21,006 nucleotides of DNA from the NCBI GenBank assembly GCA_002478545.1, contig DLOY01000026.1, positions 15,647 through 36,652 of the forward strand, in the 5' to 3' direction. The notes beneath the pieces were generated by a model. That model made no database searches, was not told where the DNA came from, and was given only the letters and a program-made list of their open reading frames with translations. Origin of the DNA: Micrococcales bacterium UBA7472. GTDB taxonomy: Bacteria > Actinomycetota > Actinomycetes > Actinomycetales > Microbacteriaceae. This document shows, one piece after another, positions 14,421 to 21,006 of the stretch. The translations under genes were made by a program, and so were the position numbers. Positions within the stretch are counted from its first letter, which is position 1. Each line of letters starts with the position of its first letter.

Positions 14421-15143
14421 GTGCCGGTCTACAGGGATGAGGGAATCATCATCCGAACCCACAAGCTGGGTGAGGTTGATCGGATTCTCACCATCTTGAC
14501 CAGAAGGCATGGTCAGATTCGCGCTGTTGCAAAGGGCGTGAGAAAGACCAGTTCCAGATTTGGTGCGCGGCTCGAACCATTCATGGTCGCGGATCTGCAG
14601 CTCTATGAGGGCCGGAATCTGGACACCGTGTCGCAAGTGGAGCAGTTAGCGAGCTACGGCGCAGAGATTGTTGCTGATTACCAGCTTTACACGATCGGAA
14701 ACACCATCCTGGAGGCGGCCGAGCGACTCACTCGTGAAACCTCTTCGGAGAGTCATTATCTGCTGCTTATCGGAGCGCTTCGAACGCTGGCTCAGAACCA
14801 AAAGCCTGCCCCTCAGGTTCTCGACAGCTACTTGCTCAGATCCCTCGCCCTGGCTGGATGGGTACCGGATTTGGAGCAATGTCACCTGTGTCAAAAACCG
14901 CCGGTTAGCTTTTCCACGCACACCGGAGCGGTAAGCTGTCCAAGCTGTGAGCTGCCAGGCGCAGTTCGCCTTGGAAGTTCCGGGCTCGAGCTCATGCAAG
15001 CGCTATTGGCTGGAGATTGGGATACTGTTTCCAGAGCGGAAGATCAGACCAAAGAGGCGGTGGGGAACGTCGTGAGCACGTATTTGCAGTGGCAGTTGGA
15101 ACGTGGCCTTAGATCACTTCGTTTTCTGGAGCGAAGCGAGTGA
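14421..15143 (+). CDS. recO: DNA repair protein RecO
   Basis: RecFOR-pathway protein that anneals ssDNA and helps load RecA at gaps. It starts at GTG with AGGAAG (14411-14416) four bases upstream, and has 240 residues. The N-terminal OB fold has YRDEGIIIRTHKLGEVDRI and the basic AVAKGVRKTSSRFG (about 36-49). The C-terminal helical domain carries a zinc site with Cys154/Cys157 (CHLC) and Cys173/Cys176 (CPSC), as in the zinc-bearing RecO forms. The stop overlaps the uppS start by four bases (GTGA). The era-(leuA)-recO-uppS order is a common actinobacterial arrangement. Confidence 0.95.
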   Translation: MPVYRDEGIIIRTHKLGEVDRILTILTRRHGQIRAVAKGVRKTSSRFGARLEPFMVADLQLYEGRNLDTVSQVEQLASYGAEIVADYQLYTIGNTILEAAERLTRETSSESHYLLLIGALRTLAQNQKPAPQVLDSYLLRSLALAGWVPDLEQCHLCQKPPVSFSTHTGAVSCPSCELPGAVRLGSSGLELMQALLAGDWDTVSRAEDQTKEAVGNVVSTYLQWQLERGLRSLRFLERSE

Positions 15144-15895
15144 TCCTCTTCGACCCCGAGCGCAAAGCTCCCAAGTTAGATGTAGTCCCTAGGCACATTG
15201 CACTTGTCATGGATGGAAACGGACGATGGGCAAACCAACGGGGCCTGACTCGTACCGAAGGTCACAAGGCTGGCGAGATTGCCCTTTTGGAGGTAGTCGC
15301 GGGCGCGATCGAAGCCGGTGTTGAAAACTTGACTGCCTATGCCTTCTCGACCGAAAACTGGAAGCGCTCCCCAGACGAAGTTCGCTTTCTCATGGGGTAC
15401 AACAAGGAAGTCTTGCGCAGAAGACGCGACCTACTTATGCAGTGGAACGTCAGGATTAGATGGGCTGGCCGAATGCCCAGGCTTTGGCCCTCAGTAGTAA
15501 AAGAACTTCAAGAGGCCGAGCGAATAACTGCTAGGAATACCGGTCTCACTCTGACAATGGCTGTGAACTACGGTGGTCGTCAAGAACTTGTGGACGCTGT
15601 AAACAAGATAGCCGCCAAAGTTGCACTCGGTCAGCTGAGGCCCGGTTCCATCACCGAGAAGACAATTGCCAAAGAGCTCTATGTTCCGGAGTTGCCCGAT
15701 GTTGATCTATTCCTAAGATCAAGCGGAGAATTGCGATCCTCGAATTTTCTGATGTGGCAATCAAGTTACGCAGAGTATCTGTTTTCCCCGACCCTGTGGC
15801 CAGACTTCAATCGGGAAGAGCTCTGGAAGGCAATAGCTGAGTTTGGTGGGCGTCAGCGTCGCTTCGGTGCTGCTGAGGATGCTCCGCTAAACTAG
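15140..15895 (+). CDS. uppS: Isoprenyl transferase (polyprenyl diphosphate synthase, UppS family)
   Basis: cis-Prenyltransferase that makes the long-chain polyprenyl diphosphate lipid carrier for cell-wall precursors, using farnesyl or shorter allylic diphosphate plus isopentenyl diphosphate. It starts at GTG overlapping the recO stop, with GGAG at 15128-15131 eight bases upstream. Motifs: MDGNGRWA (catalytic Asp25), the AFSTENWKRS block, MAVNYGGRQEL, and DLFLRSSGELRSSNFLMWQ, which contains the IPP-binding Arg/Ser region. The 251 residues are normal. Product length (C50 or C55) cannot be told. A 26-base gap to glyS contains no terminator. Confidence 0.95.
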   Translation: MILFDPERKAPKLDVVPRHIALVMDGNGRWANQRGLTRTEGHKAGEIALLEVVAGAIEAGVENLTAYAFSTENWKRSPDEVRFLMGYNKEVLRRRRDLLMQWNVRIRWAGRMPRLWPSVVKELQEAERITARNTGLTLTMAVNYGGRQELVDAVNKIAAKVALGQLRPGSITEKTIAKELYVPELPDVDLFLRSSGELRSSNFLMWQSSYAEYLFSPTLWPDFNREELWKAIAEFGGRQRRFGAAEDAPLN

Positions 15896-15921
15896 CGTTT
15901 TCGCTTCCCAACTGGAGAAAA

Positions 15922-17298
15922 ATGGCATCCCAGAAACTCGACCAAGTAATTTCACTGGCAAAGCGCCGCGGCTTCGTATTTCAGGCCGGTGAGATCTACG
16001 GTGGTTCAAGATCGGCATGGGACTATGGACCTTTGGGCGTCGAACTCAAGGAGAACATAAAGCGTCAGTGGTGGAAGTCCATGGTTTCCTCTCGCGAGGA
16101 CGTGGTGGGTCTTGACTCTTCAATCATTTTGCCTAAGCGGGTCTGGGAGGCCTCCGGTCACGTTGAGGCATTCGTTGATCCACTAATCGAATGCACCTCC
16201 TGTCATAAACGTTTCCGCGCTGACCATCTAGAAGAGGCATTCGAGGAGAAAAAGGGTCGCGCACCAGCCTCGCTCGATGAGATTGCCTGTCCTAACTGTG
16301 GCACTCGCTCAGCTTGGACTGAGCCGAAGAACTTTAATGGCCTACTCAAGACCAGCCTTGGACCGGTCGAAGACGAATCCGGTATGCACTACCTAAGGCC
16401 AGAGACCGCCCAGGGTATCTTTGTCAACTTCAACAATGTACTGAACGCAGCCCGAATGAAGCCTCCATTCGGTATCGGCCAAATGGGCAAGAGCTTCAGA
16501 AACGAGATCACACCAGGCAACTTCATTTTCCGAACCAGGGAGTTCGAGCAGATGGAGATGGAATTCTTCGTAAAGCCTGGCGAAGACGAGACCTGGCACG
16601 ACTATTGGATCAACGAGCGCTATAACTGGTACACCAACCTGGGTATCAACCCTGAAAACCTGAGGCTTTTCGAACACCCGAAGGAAAAGCTTTCGCACTA
16701 CTCGAAGCGAACTGTTGATATCGAGTATCGATTCGGCTTCCAGGGCAGCGAGTTCGGCGAGTTAGAGGGTATTGCAAACCGAACCGACTTTGATCTCAAG
16801 ACTCACTCAGAACATTCGGGCGTGGATTTGAGTTACTTCGATCCAACCGAGGAAAAGCGTTGGACCCCATATGTGATTGAGCCTGCCGCTGGGCTAACTC
16901 GATCACTGATGGCATTCCTGGTTGACTCATACGCAGAGGACGAGGCACCTAACGCTAAGGGTGGTGTTGATACTCGTACGGTGCTGAGGCTCGATTACCG
17001 ACTCGCCCCAGTCAAGGCAGCAGTGCTGCCCTTGAGCAAGAACGAGGAGCTCTCGCCGATTGCCAAGTCACTTGCTCAGGAGCTTCGCCAGAACTGGAAT
17101 GTTGACTATGACGATTCGGCAGCGATAGGACGTAGGTATCGACGTCAGGACGAGATTGGTACACCATTCTGTATCACAGTCGATTTCGAGACCCCGGGCG
17201 ACCAGTCGGTAACCGTACGCGAGCGCGACAGCATGGCTCAGGAGCGAGTCTCACTCTCCAAGCTTTCCGGCTACCTCTTCGAGCGTCTAAAGGGCTAA
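15922..17298 (+). CDS. glyS: Glycyl-tRNA synthetase, homodimeric class II type
   Basis: Charges tRNA-Gly with glycine. This is the single-chain dimeric form, not the alpha/beta tetramer. It is 458 residues, preceded by GGAGA (15914-15918). The start of the catalytic domain has GFVFQAGEIYGGSRSAWDYGPLG. A metal-binding insertion follows, with Cys91/Cys94 (CTSC) and Cys123/Cys126 (CPNC). Class II motif 2 is around FRNEITPGNFIFRTREFEQMEME, motif 3 near AAGLTRSLMAFL, and the anticodon-binding domain (about 360-458) has LAPVKAAVLPLSK. All expected parts are present. Alternative symbol: glyQS. It is followed one base after the stop by dusB. Confidence 0.96.
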   Translation: MASQKLDQVISLAKRRGFVFQAGEIYGGSRSAWDYGPLGVELKENIKRQWWKSMVSSREDVVGLDSSIILPKRVWEASGHVEAFVDPLIECTSCHKRFRADHLEEAFEEKKGRAPASLDEIACPNCGTRSAWTEPKNFNGLLKTSLGPVEDESGMHYLRPETAQGIFVNFNNVLNAARMKPPFGIGQMGKSFRNEITPGNFIFRTREFEQMEMEFFVKPGEDETWHDYWINERYNWYTNLGINPENLRLFEHPKEKLSHYSKRTVDIEYRFGFQGSEFGELEGIANRTDFDLKTHSEHSGVDLSYFDPTEEKRWTPYVIEPAAGLTRSLMAFLVDSYAEDEAPNAKGGVDTRTVLRLDYRLAPVKAAVLPLSKNEELSPIAKSLAQELRQNWNVDYDDSAAIGRRYRRQDEIGTPFCITVDFETPGDQSVTVRERDSMAQERVSLSKLSGYLFERLKG

Positions 17299-17299
17299 T

Positions 17300-18454
17300 T
17301 TGAGCCTCAAATACGGTAAGCACGACATCAAGGTGCCGGTTGTGCTGGCACCCATGGCGGGCATTACCAACACCGCTTACCGGAGGCTTTGCCAGGAATA
17401 CGGTGGTGGTCTCTACGTCTCTGAGATGGTGACATCTAGGGCCCTTGTTGAGCGAACCCCGGAGTCAATGCGGCTGATTGGCCATCACCCAAGTGAAAAG
17501 ATCCGCTCCGTTCAGCTTTACGGCGTCGATCCAAAGACCATTGGTGAGGCAGTGACAATGCTGGTCGCCGAGGATCGAGCTGACCACATTGATTTGAATT
17601 TCGGCTGTCCAGTGCCAAAGGTCACCCGAAAGGGTGGCGGGGCTGCTCTGCCCTGGAAGAGCGATCTTTTCGAATCTATCGTCAACACAGCGGTTAGATC
17701 CGCGGGTGATATTCCCGTGACGGTCAAGATGCGCAAGGGCATTGATGACGAACATTTGACCTTCCTGGATGCAGGTAAGGCAGCTCGCGATGCAGGAGTA
17801 GCGGCTGTTGCCCTGCATGGTCGGACCGCCGCTGATTATTACTCTGGGGTTGCCGACTGGGATGCAATTGCCGAGCTTAGGAGCGCTCTTCCCGATGTCC
17901 AAGTTCTCGGTAATGGAGATATTTGGTCGGCTGCGGATGCAGTTCGAATGATGCAGCAAACCGGAGTCGACGGGGTTGTTGTAGGCCGTGGCTGCCTCGG
18001 CAGACCATGGCTATTTGGTGATCTTGAAAGGGCAATTACTTCCTATCTCTCAGATCAATCACTCGATGCCTCAGAAACCGCCATGCCATCGCTTGGTGAG
18101 GTGGCCGATGCCTACTATCGACACGCTGAGCTGCTGGTTGAATTTTTTGAGAGCGAAGAGCGAGCATGCCGCGATATTAGAAAGCACGTCGCTTGGTATT
18201 TCAAGGGTTATCCGGTGGGCGGTGAACTGCGAGCCGCTTTGGCTCTTGCAAATTCACTTCAAGAGATAAGTGATTTGCTGGGAACCTTGGACCGAAACAT
18301 CCCATATCCAGGTGAGGCTGCCGAGGGTCCTCGTGGGAGGTTAGGGAGCGCAAAGTCTTGCACGCTTCCAGAGAACTGGTTGAACTCAAGAGAGCTGAAC
18401 TTTGAACAAAAGACTGTCCTGTTGGATGCAGAGCTTTCGGTGTCCGGAGGCTAA
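17300..18454 (+). CDS. dusB: tRNA-dihydrouridine synthase DusB
   Basis: FMN-dependent enzyme reducing uridine to dihydrouridine in tRNA, with NADPH as donor. It starts at TTG with AAGGG (17290-17294) five bases upstream. The 384 residues include an FMN-binding barrel with LAPMAGITNTAYRRLC (16-31) and the motif NFGCPVPKV with catalytic Cys103. Further matches are KGGGAAL, VTVKMRKG, ALHGRTAADYY and NGDIWSAADA, then GVVVGRGCLGRPWLF. The C-terminal helical domain follows (about 270-340), and the last 40 or so residues are variable. The TAA stop shares a base with an ATG of dgt. Subtype DusB is inferred from overall similarity. Confidence 0.95.
   Translation: MSLKYGKHDIKVPVVLAPMAGITNTAYRRLCQEYGGGLYVSEMVTSRALVERTPESMRLIGHHPSEKIRSVQLYGVDPKTIGEAVTMLVAEDRADHIDLNFGCPVPKVTRKGGGAALPWKSDLFESIVNTAVRSAGDIPVTVKMRKGIDDEHLTFLDAGKAARDAGVAAVALHGRTAADYYSGVADWDAIAELRSALPDVQVLGNGDIWSAADAVRMMQQTGVDGVVVGRGCLGRPWLFGDLERAITSYLSDQSLDASETAMPSLGEVADAYYRHAELLVEFFESEERACRDIRKHVAWYFKGYPVGGELRAALALANSLQEISDLLGTLDRNIPYPGEAAEGPRGRLGSAKSCTLPENWLNSRELNFEQKTVLLDAELSVSGG
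18446..18450 (+). promoter_or_regulatory. Shine-Dalgarno deciding the dgt start
   Basis: GGAGG lies 3 bases before ATG 18454 and 6 bases before ATG 18457. The spacing favours the second of the two consecutive ATG codons. Confidence 0.65.
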
Positions 18455-18456
18455 TG

Positions 18457-19701
18457 ATGAACGAGTTTGAACCCGGCTACGAGGACTTTGACCGAGAGCG
18501 CTTCGTATCCCAGCCTAAATCCTCGATGGTTAAACGTGGTGAGTTCGCTCGTGATCGTGCCAGAGTGCTTCACTCGGCTGCTTTTCGAAAGCTATCTTCC
18601 AAGACTCAGGTGCTATCGCCAAGCTCTGGAGACTTCGCTAGGACCAGGCTGACGCACTCTCTCGAGGTTTCTCAAGTCGGTAGGGAAATAGCCAACGTGA
18701 TCGGAGTCGATGCCGACCTAGTTGACATGGCCTGTCTTGCCCATGACCTTGGTCACCCACCCTTTGGACACAATGGCGAGAGCGCACTAAATCTGTGGGC
18801 GGCGGAGATTGGTGGCTTTGAGGGCAATGCCCAGACTTTCAGGATTCTCACGCGGCTCGAACCCAAGATTTACGATGAGTCTGGCAGGTCTCGGGGATTG
18901 AATCTCACCCGAGCATCACTAGACGCCGCCACGAAGTACCCCTGGCGCTTGTCTCAGGCCGCTGATTATGGGAACTCGGTAAAGTTTGGCGTTTATGACG
19001 ACGATCTCGAAGTCTTCCACTGGATGCGGATGTCGGCACCGGATGGGGCAAAGTGCGTTGAGGCACAAATCATGGACTTCTCTGATGATGTTGCTTATTC
19101 GGTCCATGACTTCGAAGATGCCATATTTGAAGGCTTTATTGATCCAGCAATCATTTCTGATCCGCTTGCTAAGGACGAGCTCTTGGAGGAAGTTGGTAAG
19201 TGGGCTGGGGGAAGTTTGGCGAAGGTGCAGCTTGAAGAGGCGCTGCATCACCTACAGCAGTCACCGTTCTGGCTATCCGGTTATGACGGGTCGCCTAGAG
19301 ATTTGGCGCAGCTGAAAAATCTAACCTCTGACCTGATTGGCAGCTTTGTCTCCCGAACGACTGAGGCAATCCTCGAGAACGCTTCAAAGTCTTCCCTGAC
19401 TCGCTACCGTGCGGGTGTAATCGTGCCATCAAAGGTGAAAAGCGAGATAGCTGTGTTGAAGGGAATCGTTGCTTCTCAAGTGATGAGCCACAACTCTAGG
19501 CAACCGCTATACGAAAGGCAGCGCGTGATTTTGACAGAGCTTGCAGACGCGCTGCTTGCTGCACCTGAGCACCTAGATGCGATTTCAGCTCAGGCATGGG
19601 AAGCTGCCTCTTCGGATGCTGCAAAGCGTCGCGTGATTATTGATCAGGTTGCCTCATTGACCGACCCAACTGCGATAGCTCTGCACCAACGCCTCACCTA
19701 G
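18457..19701 (+). CDS. dgt: Deoxyguanosinetriphosphate triphosphohydrolase-like protein (HD domain)
   Basis: HD-superfamily dNTP triphosphohydrolase that removes tripolyphosphate from dNTPs and so can limit the dNTP pool. It has 414 residues from the second ATG; the first (18454) would add one Met and overlap the dusB stop. The metal-binding signature is intact: RTRLTHSLEV (first His), CLAHDLGHPPFGHNG (HD pair), and the later Asp in MDFSDDVAYSVHDFEDA. The conserved opening LHSAAFRKLSSKTQV precedes it. The length and sequence resemble the dgt-like proteins placed directly before dnaG in actinobacteria, so dNTP supply and replication are linked by position. True nucleotide preference is not predictable. 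Confidence 0.94.
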   Translation: MNEFEPGYEDFDRERFVSQPKSSMVKRGEFARDRARVLHSAAFRKLSSKTQVLSPSSGDFARTRLTHSLEVSQVGREIANVIGVDADLVDMACLAHDLGHPPFGHNGESALNLWAAEIGGFEGNAQTFRILTRLEPKIYDESGRSRGLNLTRASLDAATKYPWRLSQAADYGNSVKFGVYDDDLEVFHWMRMSAPDGAKCVEAQIMDFSDDVAYSVHDFEDAIFEGFIDPAIISDPLAKDELLEEVGKWAGGSLAKVQLEEALHHLQQSPFWLSGYDGSPRDLAQLKNLTSDLIGSFVSRTTEAILENASKSSLTRYRAGVIVPSKVKSEIAVLKGIVASQVMSHNSRQPLYERQRVILTELADALLAAPEHLDAISAQAWEAASSDAAKRRVIIDQVASLTDPTAIALHQRLT

Positions 19702-19710
19702 GATTGGCTT

Positions 19711-21006
19711 ATGGCTGGCAGGGTAAAACAATCGGATATCGAAGAGCTAAAAGCTCGCGCCAACCTCGTTGACATCATTTCTGGCTATGTCTCACTCAAG
19801 CCCGCCAGCGCCGGCTCATTCAAGGGTCTTTGTCCATTTCACGGCGAAAAGTCACCAAGTTTCAACGTCAGGAACTCACCTCCCTTCTATCACTGCTTCG
19901 GCTGTGGCGTGGGTGGAGATGTTTTTAAGTTCTTGCAGGAGATTGAATCAATTACTTTCGCTGATGCCGTTGAGCGTCTGGCAGACAAGCTGGGTTATCA
20001 GCTGAGTTACGAGGAGGGTTCATCAGAGTCCTCGGCAAGAACTCGATTACTCGCAGCCAATTCCGCCGCCGCAGAGTTTTATCAATCACAGTTAAACACT
20101 GAAGAGGGGGCTTTCGCCCGAAACTTCCTGATAGGTCGAGGATTTGATGATTCGGCGCAGTTGCGTTTTGGAATTGGTTATGCACCGAAGGGTTGGCAGA
20201 ACCTTCTGGAACATTTGACTGGCTTGGGCTTCACCAGTGAGGAGCTGATCACAGCTGGACTTGTCATGGCTAGCGACAAAGGCGGCTATGACCGATTCAG
20301 AGGGCGCGTGCTCTGGCCAATCAAAGATGCGAATTCTCAGGTCTTGGGTTTTGGAGCGAGAAAGCTCTATGAAGACGATCAGGGTCCGAAGTACCTCAAT
20401 ACCCCTGAAACCCCGGTCTATCACAAGGGCTCAGTCCTTTACGGTCTGGATTCGGCTCGAAAGGCGATAGTCAAGTCTCGTGAAATTGTGGTGGTCGAGG
20501 GCTACACTGACGTAATGGCTTGCCATTTGGCGGGTGTGGATACGGCGGTAGCTACCTGTGGCACTGCTTTCGGTGAGGATCACATCAAACTCATCAACAG
20601 ACTTTTCGGATCTTCCTCGGGTGATCCGGCCAGCGTTATTTTTACCTTTGATCCCGATGCGGCTGGCGAGAAGGCAGCCCTGCGCATGTACTCCGACACT
20701 TCAAAGTTCAATGCGCTTACATACGTTGCAGCTGGACCAGAGGGGCTTGATCCCAGTGATCTAAGGCAGCAACGAGGCGATGAGGCAATCAAGCTCATGG
20801 TTCAAGCGCGAAAACCTCTCTTTGAATTTGTCATCAGGCATCGCATAGCGAAATTTGACCTCGGAAATTTGGAATCTCGGGTAGCAGCAGCAAGGGCCGC
20901 CGCTGGAGTGATTTCGGAATTGGTCGATCCCGCACTCAGGTCTGCATACACTCGCCAGCTAGCGGAATGGGTTTCCTTGGACGTATCTGAGGTGAATTCA
21001 ATCGTC
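19711..21006 (+). CDS. dnaG: DNA primase, 3' end outside window
   Basis: Makes RNA primers for DNA replication. The frame is open from the ATG at 19711 to the last base (432 codons, no stop), so the gene is cut by the window edge. AGGA at 19700-19703 is a fair Shine-Dalgarno. The N-terminal CHC2 zinc domain has Cys41, His44, Cys62 and Cys65 (CPFHGEKSPSF then YHCFGCG). The RNA-polymerase core includes YDRFRGRVLWPI and GFGARKL. The TOPRIM domain has VVVEGYTDVMA with Glu263 and FDPDAAGEKAAL with Asp314 and Asp316. The C-terminal helicase-binding domain is not in view. It starts 9 bases after the dgt stop. Confidence 0.97.
   Translation, partial: MAGRVKQSDIEELKARANLVDIISGYVSLKPASAGSFKGLCPFHGEKSPSFNVRNSPPFYHCFGCGVGGDVFKFLQEIESITFADAVERLADKLGYQLSYEEGSSESSARTRLLAANSAAAEFYQSQLNTEEGAFARNFLIGRGFDDSAQLRFGIGYAPKGWQNLLEHLTGLGFTSEELITAGLVMASDKGGYDRFRGRVLWPIKDANSQVLGFGARKLYEDDQGPKYLNTPETPVYHKGSVLYGLDSARKAIVKSREIVVVEGYTDVMACHLAGVDTAVATCGTAFGEDHIKLINRLFGSSSGDPASVIFTFDPDAAGEKAALRMYSDTSKFNALTYVAAGPEGLDPSDLRQQRGDEAIKLMVQARKPLFEFVIRHRIAKFDLGNLESRVAAARAAAGVISELVDPALRSAYTRQLAEWVSLDVSEVNSIV

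Noticed and set aside
15894..15905. Small hairpin AGCG-TTTT-CGCT between uppS and glyS
   Set aside because: Only 4 bp with no U-tract after it; too weak for a terminator.
17465..17959. 164-codon open frame on the minus strand within dusB
   Set aside because: Antisense to the catalytic barrel of DusB; composition follows the codon pattern of the real gene.
1..21006. Search for tRNA, CRISPR, transposon, phage or toxin-antitoxin signals
   Set aside because: No cloverleaf-like sequence, spaced direct-repeat array, transposase motif or small paired orphan genes were seen; the window is ordinary conserved core genome.

Overview
The window looks like a chromosomal housekeeping segment of a small-genome actinobacterium. 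The best fit is Micrococcales/Microbacteriaceae, perhaps a freshwater 'Luna-type' lineage; this is inferred from protein character and gene order, not from a database search. Pointers are the actinobacterial forms of HolA, HemW, LeuA and DnaG, the run hrcA-dnaJ-rsmE-phoH-ybeY-CBS protein-era, moderate base composition (roughly half G+C by eye, low for the phylum), many GTG/TTG starts, and almost no intergenic DNA. No stretch without a gene exceeds about 140 bases. I see no tRNA, rRNA, CRISPR, insertion sequence, phage gene or transferred island.

Layout. (1) Positions 1-2612: the 3' part of comEC, then holA, translationally coupled. (2) A bidirectional terminator at 2611-2641 separates holA from the convergent rpsT on the minus strand. 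(3) The rpsT/lepA divergent region (2914-3047) holds the rpsT promoter and a perfect dyad. (4) Positions 3048-12543 are one co-directional run: lepA, hemW, then a CIRCE operator, then hrcA, dnaJ, rsmE, a HIT-family gene, phoH, ybeY, a CBS-domain membrane protein and era. From hrcA on, neighbours overlap by 1-8 bases or are a few bases apart. (5) Positions 12544-12680 are a leucine leader/attenuator region: a 13-codon leader ORF with three consecutive Leu codons, overlapping a 10-bp GC-rich hairpin, before leuA. (6) Positions 12681-21006: leuA, recO, uppS, glyS, dusB, dgt and the 5' part of dnaG, again nearly gapless.

Function. The CIRCE-to-era block joins heat-shock control (HrcA, DnaJ) to ribosome maturation and RNA metabolism (RsmE, PhoH, YbeY, Era). 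The last block joins leucine synthesis, DNA repair, the cell-wall lipid carrier, tRNA charging and modification, dNTP hydrolysis and primase.

No obviously new biological system is present. The items most worth a second look are regulatory: the probable leaderless leucine attenuator, the CIRCE whose spacer carries the hrcA Shine-Dalgarno sequence, the dyad over the rpsT -10 element, and the lepA/hemW pair that sit in the same frame separated by one amber codon.
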